A stretch of DNA of 64,000 nt from Paraspadella gotoi (Eukaryota > Chaetognatha): assembly GCA_051294375.1 (NCBI GenBank), contig CM119264.1:18631581-18695580 (forward strand), written 5' to 3'. This document shows positions 47,755 to 58,719 of this stretch, in pieces. Both the position numbers and the translations under genes were made by a program. The notes below the pieces were generated by a model, which ran no database searches, was not told the DNA's origin, and worked only from the letters and a program-made list of their open reading frames with translations. Numbering within the stretch: the stretch's first letter is position 1; each line of letters starts with the position of its first letter.

Positions 47755-50700
47755 TTAGCAGTTGAAGACAATGCTGCACAATGAAGCATTTCTTGGTTTT
47801 AATTTGCAAAATCTAGAGCGAAAACGTCGATTCTCTGATCAATTTATCCATTGCTGCTTTTCTCTTCTTTCCATCCATTTCTAAATGAGGAAAAGGTGAC
47901 GTTATCGGATTTATGGGAGAAAAGGCTGAGGCAGGGTTAGAATTGCTTTAAGGAGAAAGAATGACTTAACCGCTCTTAACGATTCTTTTTTTTTTAATAT
48001 TTTTTTCTTTCCCTTTTTTTCTCAGTAAGGTCGTTGATGATGAGGGAGGCGATGAAGACGACGACGATGAAGACGACGACGATGAAGACGACGACAAAGT
48101 CAACGACGACGGCCATGACCCTGTCGATGCTCAATCTTCAGTATGACGTCATTCCATCTTTCTTCCATCCCCTTCGCTTTTCCGCAGTTTAAATCGACCT
48201 CTCTCTCTTTCTCTCTCTCACCCTCACTGACAATAACACTCAAATGCTCCTATCGGCTAATCGCTGTAATAAAGCCGACTTTTGATTCATGCATCTAAAA
48301 AATCAGCTTTAACTGCGACAATTTTAAACCAATTTTAAACTATAAGGACAGCTGCTGAGTTTTTTACCTTAGTTATTCTGGTCTCACGGGACACGAGATA
48401 ATCGGAGAGCGCTCCGGCGAAAATGGAACCGACGATTCCGGAAAACTCTATCGAAGCCGGAAGCAAACTGGCTGAACGGAATCAACGCCGAAAAAAGGGA
48501 GGGGAAGGTGGAACACGAATTTTGGGAGGTTTCGTTGACCTGCTTCTCGTTACGGTGAATCGTTCGATAAATTAATCGAACAAAAATTGAACCACAAACG
48601 GTAATTGGTGCCATAAAATAATAGTTAATAACTCAATTAGTGAAAAATTTCTAGAATGTCAGTGTTACGAGCAAAGTGAAAGTGAAAAGTAGACTGTAAA
48701 GAAAACGAAGTACGTACGTATATATAAATGTTGTTCTTACCGGAGACTCGATCTCTGCCGCATTCCTGGATCAAATACATTTGACCCCAATCGACGATGC
48801 AGGTTTTGATCATAAAAACCGTCAAATATGCAAAGCAAACCAACTGAAAAAAAGATCAATTAAATATCTCGCGACATTTAATGAAATGACAATCGAAAAC
48901 AACGTCATGCTTTGATTACCTGTAAAAAAGTAAACGTAAAGAGATCAGATGTTTTGGGTTTTTCATGGTCTACGCCATCGTCGCCGTCGTCTTTCTTGTC
49001 GTCTTTCTTTTCTCGGTTGACCGGAGGAAGACCCACATCGGAAGGAGAATTCTGAAGTCAAATAGAAATGATGTTAAACAATTACTACATTCATTCTTTT
49101 TATCTGTCTCTCTATCCCTCTCAATCTTTCTTTCTAGTTCTCTTTCTCTCCGCCCCACCTTGAGGGACACAAAGAAGACGGCGGCCAAGGCAAATGACAC
49201 GCATGCCGGCGCCACCATGGAGGTGCGCCAATCGAATCGCGCTACGATCCAGGCGGCGAGCAGCGGCGCCACGGAGCCCGCCACGTTGGCGGAGGTGGAG
49301 AGAACGGACCACCAGGTGCCAAAGGAGGAAGGGGGGAACCAGGATTTAAGAAGTTTGGCGCAGGAGGGCCAGCCACCGCCCTGGGCTGATCGTGGGTCGA
49401 TGGGGACATTGAGGGGAGAGGGAGGGGGAGAGATCAGAAGAGTTATAGAACAATGATATTAACTATCCACTTCGTTGCTAAAGATCAAATCATTAACTAC
49501 CGAAAAGCATAACGAAAATAAAAATAAAATCCTCATATCAAAAAAGAACATAAAACGTAAAACATAAAACTACTTATCAGGTAAACAACGCTTCAAACTT
49601 ACACTATTTCGCCATGAACCACTCTTGCATCCTTCATACCCTACAGACTACCCACCACTTCGCACCGACTACTAACCCCTCAACCAATCCCCATTAGCCT
49701 CACCAAGCCCGTTCAAGAACCAGGCGGCGGCAAAGACGGAGACCGACGAGGAAGAAGCGAAGACGAGGTTGGTCATTCCCGTCAAGATCAATCCGAGGCA
49801 GAACATGAGACGCGCTGAGAGGTAGTCGGACAGGATGGCGCCTGTGGGAAAACCAAATTCCAGATGGAAGCGATGTTATTGCTCTGGTAGGCGATTTTTT
49901 ATCGTAGGAATTGACCCCGGATTTGGAATTCGATTTAGACGTCGTCGTCTCGATAGTTGTCGTCGTCGTCATCTCGACTAGCAATCCCCCGGAGGAATCC
50001 GCTCTTCCGAATAAGGAAAGAAGAAAAGGCAACGACCGTCGTTTTTCACGTCGTTTGCGAGAGCGAGGAAATGCCGAGAGCCAAATATAGAGCAATGGAG
50101 CAAAGAGATAACGTAATTTAAAGTATTCAAGAATTTATGAGGCTAGAGCCGGGAGGGGGAAACAGAGTTAAGCGGCGACCGTCATCACGGCGACGATGGA
50201 GTCGAGAAATATCATTTCGGCGTGAAACTTCGTCAAGTCGAACGTAAGAGAAACTTCAATCGTCAATCTTCATCTCGGGGTCAAACATTTTCGATGTGTT
50301 GAAATAAAAGTCATGGCGTCAGTAAAGTCAAACTGAGTTAAAAGTTATAATGCCGTCAGTCGTTTCATCAACGTATTTCTTAGTGATAAATTAGCATCAC
50401 ACTTTGAGGAATCTTTGTGACATTTTTGTTAGAAAAATCCTCAAAGGTTATTACGGTGACAAAAATAATTTATGCAAAGGTATCTCGTCCGTAGAGATCT
50501 CATCAATAAAACGTCGTCAGTCATCGAGGCGTCAAACGTCTCTTCGCCGAGTTGCGGATTGGCTGTCGAGTTGGAGATGCCCTTAATCCATCAAAATCTT
50601 GCGTTGCGCAGGGAAAGTAATTGGATTTTGGGTGTGGGATCAAGGAAAAAAAACTGACTAAATCCAATTGAGAAGTTAGAGTTACTTATCAATTTGGGAA

Positions 50701-51724
50701 AGTTATTTCGGGAATTCTTTCGAAATGTCTTGGAAAAAAGTTCATCCGTTTATAGTTGAAAAATCATTGTACGTATAATTAGGGATTTTACATTCCATTT
50801 GTATGTCTTAAAAAGTTTTCTTAACAGATTTTACCATCAATCGACCTCATACGAACATTCATAAAATCAAAAAACTGGCCCCCTAAATGTCAGAAAATTA
50901 ACGTTAATCTTAAATAGAGTAGGTGTTACAAAATAGTGTGCAATTCTGTTAATTAGAAAATGGAAAACCAAGTACCTGCGAATTTGGAGGCGGCGTAAGC
51001 AAGCATCTGGGCGGAAGCGATAAACCCAAGGGAATCCTTGCTCAAATTCTCTTCGGCGGCGAGGGACGGCATCGCGAAAGAAAAGGTTTTTCTGGCGTCG
51101 ATAAGGAATTCATAGAAGTCAATGAACTTTCATGAGTTTAATTCATGATTAATTGGTCTAAAATGGTGTAGTCGGGCAATGCATAAGTTTAACTCGCCTA
51201 TAAGCAAGACACCTTCAGTGGTGACCCGGTGGCTCATTGAGTACCATCAAATCAAGACCATTAGGTACCGGGAGAGATCCCCAATGATACCTACCCTGCA
51301 AGAAGCGTAAGGACGGCCGTAAACCGCCTTGGGGACCCGTTCCATGGCAATAGGGGGTTAAAGAAGTTGCAGATAGCACTCTTCAGCCCACTTAGCACCT
51401 TATCCACATGGTCTTATATTAGTCATAACAATAAAAATTAAATTCTTCATTCCATTAATCCGTTTTACTTCGAAACACTGACGGCAATATCTGGCCAAAT
51501 GGCTATCTTTAACCATTAACTGCTAACAAAAAAATACATTACCGTAAATAAAATATATATATCTAAAATTTTATTTTTCAAAACTTCTTTGTACGATAAT
51601 GGTATAAACGGATAAACAAATTTGATCTTAGTGAAAAATCGTTTTACCTGTTATAATAATACGACGAATATCCTAAAAACATGGATAAAAATATCGTTGT
51701 CTGATAGTATTGCAGTTTTTCCAT
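45222..51724 (-). CDS. SLC37A4: Glucose-6-phosphate transporter, SLC37A4 family (3' end not found)
   Basis: A major-facilitator antiporter that moves glucose-6-phosphate into the endoplasmic reticulum in exchange for phosphate. Exons on the minus strand with consistent phases: 51648-51724 (start [20 protein letters not shown]), 50976-51091, 49704-49841, 49159-49385, 48920-49051, 48741-48843, then 48368-48471 or 46044-46159, then 45492-45596 and 45222-45360. Family landmarks are [82 protein letters not shown] and [13 protein letters not shown], followed by [18 protein letters not shown]. About 384 residues are accounted for, against about 429 in vertebrate homologues. The final two membrane helices are missing. 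Reading through the last donor adds only a short tail and a stop at 45178. The acidic, Lys-rich loop in exon 5 matches the cytoplasmic loop between the two halves. Confidence 0.9.
46044..46159 (-). other. SLC37A4: Alternative exon 7b of the SLC37A4-like gene
   Basis: 116 bp, enters in phase 1 and leaves in phase 0 before gtcag. It encodes [20 protein letters not shown] plus a longer loop, and resembles the vertebrate sequence more closely than exon 7a does. The acceptor AG at 46160-46161 is the first AG after a T-rich tract about 90 bases upstream (46236-46255), an unusually long AG-free zone typical of regulated exons. Confidence 0.7.
46160..48025. other. Intron between 7a and 7b, lower part
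   Basis: A large intron of the transporter gene. It contains an Asp-rich coding-like stretch at 47090-47230 on + and a TA microsatellite at 47708-47752. A short minus frame at 46490-46560 is discussed among the rejected items. Confidence 0.5.
47708..47752. repeat. (TA)n microsatellite
   Basis: A pure TA run of about 45 bp. Confidence 0.97.
48027..48146 (+). CDS. Possible terminal exon with poly-Asp tail, nested antisense
   Basis: Unrecognised. It follows a strong acceptor-like sequence (long T/C tract then ctcag, ending 48025) and is open for 39 codons to a TGA at 48144-48146. The peptide is almost entirely acidic (KVVDDEGG, then three DEDDD-type repeats of a 15-bp unit, then [16 protein letters not shown]). 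It lies on the + strand within an intron of the minus-strand transporter. It could be the end of a nested gene together with Asp-rich sequence at 47090-47230, but phases from there do not join. It could equally be a minisatellite that happens to be open. Confidence 0.3.
   Translation, partial: KVVDDEGGDEDDDDEDDDDEDDDKVNDDGHDPVDAQSSV
48368..48471 (-). other. SLC37A4: Alternative exon 7a of the SLC37A4-like gene
   Basis: 104 bp, same entry (phase 1) and exit (phase 0) phases as exon 7b. It encodes the homologous helix [20 protein letters not shown] and the loop [10 protein letters not shown]. Acceptor ttcag and donor gtaaaa are clear. Including both 7a and 7b would duplicate one membrane helix, so they are best read as mutually exclusive. 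Confidence 0.75.
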
Positions 51725-52095
51725 GGTTTTTGATTTTTGTAAAAAAGCGATAATACGTAGAAATCTGTATTAGAGCATCTTGGTTCGAATCGTTTCGATA
51801 TTTTCTAACTTATTCGTGAGATCCGTGACTTGAGTGAAGATCGTCGAGCGAATCACCTTCACAACTTACGGGCCTCTCAACCCTCTACTCGACAAGGGCG
51901 CGGCTCGGCGATTAGGATTCGCCAAACTGGTTCATGTTCAAGCACGTTTTTAAGCAAAACGGCAGCAAAACGTCCCGGCCGTCACGAACAAAGGAACAGT
52001 CGGGAGAACTGTCATCTTAGTCTGTGCAGAAAAGTAAAGCTTTACTTGTTATTCGCCATCTAGTGAGAAAAAATCGTTTGGTCCAGGACAAAAAT

Positions 52096-52260
52096 TATTA
52101 TGAAAATTGCAAAATTACTTGTTTTACTATTTTATATTTAAGTTTTAGATTTTCAAATATTCATTAAAATTATATATTACAAATTCTATATTTTTTATTT
52201 TTATTATTATTATTATTTTTGGTTAATGAGAGAGGGCTGTTAGTGTTGTCTTTGGAAATA
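52096..52260 (+). repeat. Dispersed repeat D, copy 2
   Basis: Shares tgaaaattgcaaaattactt and a terminal gagagagggct with 13516-13640. AT-rich and tentative. Confidence 0.4.
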
Positions 52261-53438
52261 GAGGGAGAATCTATACAACACAAGGTTATATTACTTCCTG
52301 GCCTAGTTTTCTAAATAGATATCACACATCATTTCTGTGAGAAAATCATTAATGAGCCCCTCATAATATCTAAAAGGGGTGGAATGTATTATTTTTGGGT
52401 TATGTCTGATTTTTTTTTTATCTTAATAAGGATAAGACTACCAAGTAGAATCGTATGCTCTGATAGGGATACATATTGAGAAAAAAAAAATTTATAGGGA
52501 AACCTTTATATTTTAAGTGTAATTTTATTACATATATATATTTTTTCTTCTGTTTAAATTAATTCCTATTTTAAGACAAGAAGATAAGCTCTTTAATCCC
52601 AATATCCACTTATCCAGGTATAGGCGAGCCATCACCAAATGGTGATCCTTCCTATGTTATATGGCAAAGATGTTCGAACGAACGTTGGTGAAATAAAAAA
52701 AAACCACTGGAGTGAAAATAGTTCTTGAAAAATTTCATGGTTATTTTTAATTTTTGTGATATTATTTAATTGACATCTTTTTTTCGGGCAACATGATTAC
52801 AAATACTACAACTCCAAGATCGTGAAAAACTTAATTAATTTCGTGATAATTCTAGTCAGTAGGCAATCACTGAATTAAACTGATTCTTTTTTTTCTGTAA
52901 AGGAAAAGAGAAAAACAATAAGAATAGAAAATTCGAGTCATTAAATAGCGCAAATAATGACAAGGAATCTTTGAGGGGATCATTTGTTATTGACTTCCTT
53001 GGGTTGTTGCTGCCATCTCTTGCCAATGCCATAAAGCCCTACCAAAAGACTAGCATGAAACTTTGAAAGCCTTAATGTACTTCTATAGACTATACGAGTA
53101 TAAAATGTTTTTGTTTATATTACATTTTTATGATCATTCCTAGAAAAGTTAGGACCAGGCTTAGAAAAGTTTTGTATGGTCCATATTTATTAATTTATTT
53201 AATAATATCCCATCCCAATACTATTTGGTCGAAAAGCAAAATTAGAATACTATTGGATGTATAGGGCAAGACATCTGATATTTTTTTTGTATAATAGATT
53301 CTATCGCCTTTCTTTGCTCAGGCTTCCTCTATTTATTTTTTGCCTTTAATTTTTTTTTTGGTAGTAGTTCATGCTCCTGCTTTTTTTATCTAATTCGATT
53401 TTTTATCATTTATATTTTACGATTTTTCCTTTAATAAA

Positions 53439-53439
<1 letters not shown>

Positions 53440-53486
<47 letters not shown>
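53440..53486 (+). repeat. (AAT)n microsatellite
   Basis: An uninterrupted AAT trinucleotide run. Confidence 0.95.
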
Positions 53487-53487
<1 letters not shown>

Positions 53488-53961
53488 TTTAGTAATTTAA
53501 AATTTGGATCGCATAGTGAGATAATCTTTTTACCAATTTTCCTCTTCTTCTCTACTCGATTCCGTCTGAAAAAGAAGAAAAAAATGCAAATTTTAAAAGA
53601 TTCCAAAATATATAGCTTCTTCCAAGTGCTCTGGGACAATGGAAAGAGGCGGAGAGAGAAAGAGAAAAAAGATGGATGAAAAGGGGAAAAAAAAGACCAG
53701 CCTTATTTTCGGTGCGGACGAAAAAAAGAACTAAAGACAGACAAAGCTTTTTTCACCATCCTACCGCCGCCTCTCCTTTCCCTTTTCCTCCAAAATAAAA
53801 AGAGCTCAAGGTGGAGCCACGAATCTGAAGGGAGACTCGCAGCGGATTTCACGAAAAACAGTTTTTCTCGTGGGAACAAAAGAGCAAAGACTCGCTGGAG
53901 ATAAGGACTCCGAAGACGACGTAAGTGACGGAGACGACGAGGAACGACGACGAACGATAAA

Positions 53962-54096
53962 GGCAACGACGAGGACCTCGACGAAGAAAAACGACTGCGA
54001 GAGTACGAATGGGCGTGGCAAACCTCGTGGGTGCACGTCGGTAGGTGGGAGAGGATGGTCGACAACGAATCCAACGGACCCAATGGGAGGGGTTAA
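53962..54096 (+). CDS. Possible terminal exon, unrecognised protein
   Basis: A + frame opening after an ag at 53960-53961 runs 44 codons to a TAA at 54094-54096. It reads GNDEDLDEEKRLREYEWAWQ and continues with several Trp residues and an Asn/Gly-rich end. Tryptophan-rich, charged sequence with G/C-ending codons is unlike chance translation of the flanks. It is preceded by an Asp/Glu-rich frame ending at a GTAAGT donor-like site near 53921. An opposing minus-strand frame (53849-54283) is longer but low-complexity. No family recognised. Confidence 0.3.
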   Translation, partial: GNDEDLDEEKRLREYEWAWQTSWVHVGRWERMVDNESNGPNGRG

Positions 54097-54599
54097 AGTC
54101 ATAGAGGCGACTGTAGAGTTTTCGAAACTCGGAAGAGAAAGCATAAAAAAGCTTTGCTGAAAAGATTAAAGCACATTTTATTTTTAGACTGGCATTCCAG
54201 ACTGGCTTCTTGTCCTCATTTCCCTCTCGTCGAATCACCTCTGCGAAAGTAGGGCTCGTCCTTGCCCGGTGGGAAAGGCTCAAGATTGATTCGGGTGAGG
54301 GCGGTGAGAAGCGTTTCCGAAAGAATGGTGATCGAAGTAAGAGGGCGACTCATTTCTCGCGCTTTGGGGGTTAATAGCCCCGAGAGACCGATTTGAAACG
54401 GGCCATGTAGCGATAGCGTCGCGAAGGGAGAGGGTGGAGTGAAACAGAAAAAGGACGTTGGAGTAAAAAAAAAAGAAAAAGACTAAGACAGAAAATGGGA
54501 AGAATATAACCAAAAAAAAGTTTTGGTAGGGAGAATCCGGTAACCGAGAAACAAGTTAAACAAATTTGGTTTTTAAAAGACAAAGCGAACGGGAAGCAT

Positions 54600-55033
54600 G
54601 ATGATAGTCAGGGCAGATAGAGAAGTCCTCACTAGAAATACAAAGGTTAGGACTGTCCAGACCCTGGGGACTCTTGGTCTGTATGGGGAAAGACCGTGGG
54701 GACGTAGGAGGACAGTGGAAGGGGAGGAGTTTCGCCCAAAGAGGGCGGGATCGCTGAGTTGGGCGTGGCCCTTGGAAAGCGCAAATGGTTCCACCACTGG
54801 CGCCTGTATCTTCGCTCTGGCGCTTCGGCGTCTTTTGTTAGACCGCGCCCGGAATCTCGAACAGCGTCGGAGGGCGGCGTTAATTGCGCCTTTGTCTCGT
54901 CGGCTGCCGGGCGGCATTGAGAGAGGCTGCGCGTCGGGCGCCACGCCTCGCCCCGCCGCGCCGCGCCGACGAAATCATCAGTGGGAAATAGGTGGCAGCA
55001 TCGGCGACTACGGTGGCGCCAGAGACGACTTAC
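54600..55033. other. GC-rich island
   Basis: A GC-rich, CpG-bearing block in an AT-rich setting, next to a putative minus-strand start exon. It is consistent with the first intron and promoter-proximal region of a minus-strand gene. No motif-bearing protein in any frame. Confidence 0.35.
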
Positions 55034-55069
55034 GGCGGCGCTGGCAGCTTCGCGGTGCAACGACGCCAT
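55034..55069 (-). CDS. Possible first coding exon (12 codons)
   Basis: On the minus strand an ATG in good context (aaaatggcg) begins MASLHREAASAA and is followed at once by a consensus GTAAGT donor (55028-55033). A GC-rich island surrounds it. No downstream exon could be assigned, so this is only a start-exon candidate. Confidence 0.25.
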
Positions 55070-55152
55070 TTTAGACGGACGGAGATTCAATCGAGGATTT
55101 AATTCGAATTTGATGTAATTCGGAGACAGCAGAGACGACGAAGATGACGTCG

Positions 55153-55205
<53 letters not shown>

Positions 55206-55228
55206 GTGGATGTGAATTGATGATGAAC

Positions 55229-55264
<36 letters not shown>

Positions 55265-55265
55265 T
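55153..55265 (+). repeat. (GAT)n microsatellite, two blocks
   Basis: (GAT)n at 55153-55203 and 55230-55265, separated by a short duplicated phrase (gaattgatgatgaacgatga). Confidence 0.95.
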
Positions 55266-55380
55266 TGATGATGAACGATGATGAAGACGATAAAGAAAAG
55301 AGAAATAGAAACAGAAGGAGGGACTTAAAATTAGCGTGATTTAAAGTAATATGCTCTGTCATTAACTTGTAAGAGTGACG

Positions 55381-55478
55381 GAGGCCTTAAACCACCAATG
55401 CCTGTGCAAAGTCAGGGGCAAGATAGCTTATTTATTAAATGAATGGATAATTTTTATATTGGTTGTACCAATTTCGAT
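55381..55478 (+). repeat. Dispersed repeat B, copy 3
   Basis: ggaggccttaaaccaccaat, then caaagtcaggggcaagat and atggataatttttatattgg, matching 4140-4285 closely. Confidence 0.75.
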
Positions 55479-56148
55479 AACCAAAAAATTGAAAACCCAA
55501 ACAAGATTTTTAAAAAAGTGATGAAAGTCCAATAAAGGATAAAATAATGAGAGGTACGAGATCGAACACCGACCAACTGGATGACTGAAACTATAAAAAG
55601 TATTTGAAAAAAAAAAATCAAGAGCTTGTATGCTGTCCAAGTGATCAAAACTTGAATTAGGACGACGACGACGACGATGACGACGACGAATCAGTTCCCT
55701 CATCGGCTTGAATTTCTTTTTTCCATACGCATATCGAATTAACCCTATTTAAATTCCGCACCGCCAACCCGTTCCAGCTGCCGAAACAACCCAACTTACG
55801 CGACTAACATCTTCGTCAAACCCGCGAGCTCAACCCAAAAAAAAAGTCCTCTATTTTTCAGTTTTCCTTCTCGTTTTTTTCCTCCTCGTTTTTCGACTTC
55901 GCGTCTCAACTTTTTTCTCTCTCGTTTTTACACGACTGGTTGTTGTTGTTGTTGTTGTGGCTGAATCTCGCTGATTGTTGTTTCCATTACGAACTCGTTA
56001 CTCGGCGGGGAAAAAAACAGGCGACGACCGTAACGAGGAACCCGGAAGAAATTCTTTCCTTGAAACCAAACGATTGCTGTTGTTGTTGTTGTTCTCGATT
56101 TCGTCGTTATTGTAGTCGTCGTTTCTTGACGTAATCTGCGTATTGAGC

Positions 56149-56247
56149 GAAGTAGACAGTGACGAGACGACGCCGACGCCGTCCAGTCATTCGAGTCACA
56201 ACGAGGATGTCACGCCCATCGTGTCTCGCAGCTGGTGTCGGACTTGA
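56149..56247 (+). CDS. Possible terminal exon, Ser/Thr/Asp-rich
   Basis: A + frame reading EVDSDETTPTPSSHSSHNED and ending SRSWCRT-stop at 56245-56247. The composition looks like a regulated protein tail. There is no convincing acceptor or partner exon, and the frame upstream is low-complexity. Confidence 0.2.
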   Translation, partial: EVDSDETTPTPSSHSSHNEDVTPIVSRSWCRT

Positions 56248-57797
56248 AGCGAGAGAGCGACGGAGAATAAGCCCAATTCGTCAATTGGCCATGCAGTAGG
56301 CGTTGGATGGGAAAATTTGGTTCGGACGTGAGAACGGACGAGAAATGATGCGTCCCTGCTTTCAAAAAAAAAAAAAAATCTTGAAAGTCAGATTTGTTCT
56401 CATTAGCGCCTTTCTCTTTCCCCGTGCGTCCCTTGCCCGTCCCTGGGTCCTCTCCCCTCGTCCGCTTTCCCCCGCCCATTCGCTTCCACCGCTGGTCTCA
56501 TCACCACCAAAAACCGGAAGTCTGCCGCTTGGAGGAGTCGAGTGAAATCCTCGTTTTCTGCCTGGAAAGAAAGAATGAAAAAAAAAAGGAGATGAAGAAT
56601 GGAGAAGATGAAAATAGTCGGGAGAATGAGGCTGAGTTCGAAAATTGGAAGCGAGAAGTTTATTGAAGCGGTAAATGTAACATACATAAAATCTAAATAA
56701 AATATGGTATAGCCGATTTTATTAAAACACCTTGTCGAATGAATATGAATTAAGGAATGGAAACAAAAAATTTAAAGAATAATTACATGATTACAAGAAT
56801 GAATAAATGATTACAATTAAAGGAACAAGACGAGAATGAAACATTAAAAATAAAATATACAAAGAAGCAGAAATTGAGGAGACAAGTTGATTTCTTAGTT
56901 TATTTTCTATTTCCAGTTTCGGTTTCTATTTTTGAGTATCTATTCATTTCTAACTTCGTAGAGTTCCCATCATTTCCTACTTTCTAAATCCTCACGTATT
57001 GTATTTCGCGATTGCACCGTTTCTCCGCTCCCGTTGCGGCAGCAGACGCGGCCGCCCTCTCCGCCGCCGACGCTGGCGTTGGCCTCGCCGTCATCGCAGT
57101 TCCAACGCCGCCATCCGCGACGTCATTGTCACCTTTGCGCTCGTGGGCGCGACCTCTATTTTCTTCCAACCAAAACAAGGCTTTCATCATTCTTTCTTAT
57201 CGCCTTCTTTCCGGTTTTATCGCTTTTTTTCTTTTTTTTTCTTTTTTTGTGTGTGTTCCCTTTCATTTACCTTTTATTTCGTTTACTAGTTTTTTTTACA
57301 TTGTACCTGTACAGTGTGAACTGTGTCCCCTGCGCAACGTGCATTAAACCTGTACGTTGATCACTGCGAATGTATATTACACCAACTTTTATTTTCTTTG
57401 AGTAATGTCATCGGTAATGATAAGTGTAGAAGTAACAGAGAAAAATCGTACCATCTGTCTCAATCTAACCGACTCGACAGTCGACACGTAAAAACATTTT
57501 TTTCAAGATTAATTTCTAGACTTCTCTAACATCAATTATTACTCGTTAGCTTTTGTAATTGAAACAGAAAACATTTTGAGAACCTCGATCAATTGGTATT
57601 CTGAATCTGATGTCTAATCTTAAAAACTCGTTATTTTTAGCCTCAAATAATGAAGAAATGAGGAAAGTCTTCCGGGTCTCTTTTTTCATTTTTGTTTTCC
57701 TAACAACAAACAGAAACAAAAAAAAACAAAAAAAAAAACAACGAAGTTCGCAGCAAAAATGAATGAAGAGTTTCTTTTCTCGTCTCCAGGGATCGAG
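56248..57797. other. Intergenic or intronic, GC-rich patch at 57.0-57.2 kb
   Basis: A GC-rich, Ala-rich patch at 57030-57170 is open on both strands. The minus reading ends at a donor-like gtgagg and the plus reading starts after cag, so its strand cannot be decided. The rest is AT- or pyrimidine-rich. Confidence 0.35.
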
Positions 57798-58713
57798 TTA
57801 TGACGGACTATCTTCGCGGTAGTCGGCGCGGAAACCGTTAGGGATCCAAGTAAAAGCGGGAAAACAGAGAACGAAAGGGAAACAAAAGGGACAATGAGAA
57901 ACGAAAGGTGTAGAAGCGAACCTTCCTTGCGTGGGCATTTGCGAGCGCTCCTGAAATTGGTAACCTTTTTTTGACATTGTGACAATCTATTATCTTACTG
58001 CTAATCGTATTAGTATTTGAAAGAAAAGCGAAAGTTTATTTAAACCTAATTATATATGTAATAATATATATCTAAATTTAAAGGTTGATTGACCGCACAC
58101 GATCAATATGGGAAAATAATAGAGGAGGAAATTGAAAGGGGAATAACAAGGGTCCGTATGACGAGGGAAGAGAAGGGAAGAGGTGATTGGAAGGAAAAAG
58201 CATCCAGTTTGTTTTGACTTTATGTAAACACAGAGAGCGTTACGAGGCTTGCCAAGCGTCCAGAAAAAGAAAACTCTATAAAACGGTAAATTACGTCGAA
58301 TACATTATTCATAGCTCGGGTCGTTCTTTACCAATCTTTTTTTTTCTCGCCTCCTTATTATCGTTTGGCAAAGAGAGAGAGAGACCGGGGGCGAGGAAAA
58401 AGGGTGAGGAGCTGGAGAGAAAGACGGAGGGAGGAGGGAAATATGGTGAAAAGGCGCTTACTTAGTAAAGAAAATAAGGAGGCGAGGTGTGAAAGTCTTT
58501 CGAGCCTTCTGGGTAAGGTTTTTAAAGGCAAGTAAGGCGCAGTAGAGAGCAGTGGAGCGATAAAGCGCTTACGACTCCGCCAGGACCGACTCGCTCGGTT
58601 TGGATGAGCCTTCGCTCGATCCTCACCGGATTCGAATCGACTTACCTGGGCGCCGCCGCCTGCTCCTGCGCTGCCGCCTGCTTCGAGCGCCGATTGCACG
58701 CGCACTTTCTTGT
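57798..58713 (-). CDS. Two-exon gene fragment, unrecognised
   Basis: On the minus strand, exon 58646-58713 starts after ctcag, reads KKVRVQSALEAGGSAGAGGG plus AQ, and ends at a consensus GTAAGT. Its exit phase (0) matches exon 57798-57950, which begins after a good acceptor (ccaatttcag) with ERSQMPTQGRFASTPF and runs 50 codons to a stop. The second half is Phe/Cys/Pro-rich and may be intron if the donor-like GTTCGC at about 57919 is used. The upstream start exon was not found and no family was recognised. Gly/Ala-rich low-complexity sequence argues for caution. Confidence 0.35.
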
Positions 58714-58719
58714 CTGAGA

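Larger units (their letters stand above)
51725..53961. other. Upstream of the transporter, no gene seen
   Basis: The transporter promoter should lie just above 51724 on the minus strand; no TATA box is clear. A GC-richer block in the transporter's first intron (51190-51430) looks repeat-like but has no second copy here. An (AAT)n run lies at 53440-53486. No further gene is supported. Confidence 0.45.

Noticed and set aside
54598-55090. Overlapping 123-158 residue frames on both strands
   Set aside because: GC-rich island with open frames in both directions and no motif; only a 12-codon start exon with a consensus donor was kept, at low confidence.
58600-58660. A B-box-like sequence (gattcgaatcc on minus) suggesting a tRNA
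   Set aside because: No T-arm stem, A box or acceptor stem around it; it lies just after a splice donor.
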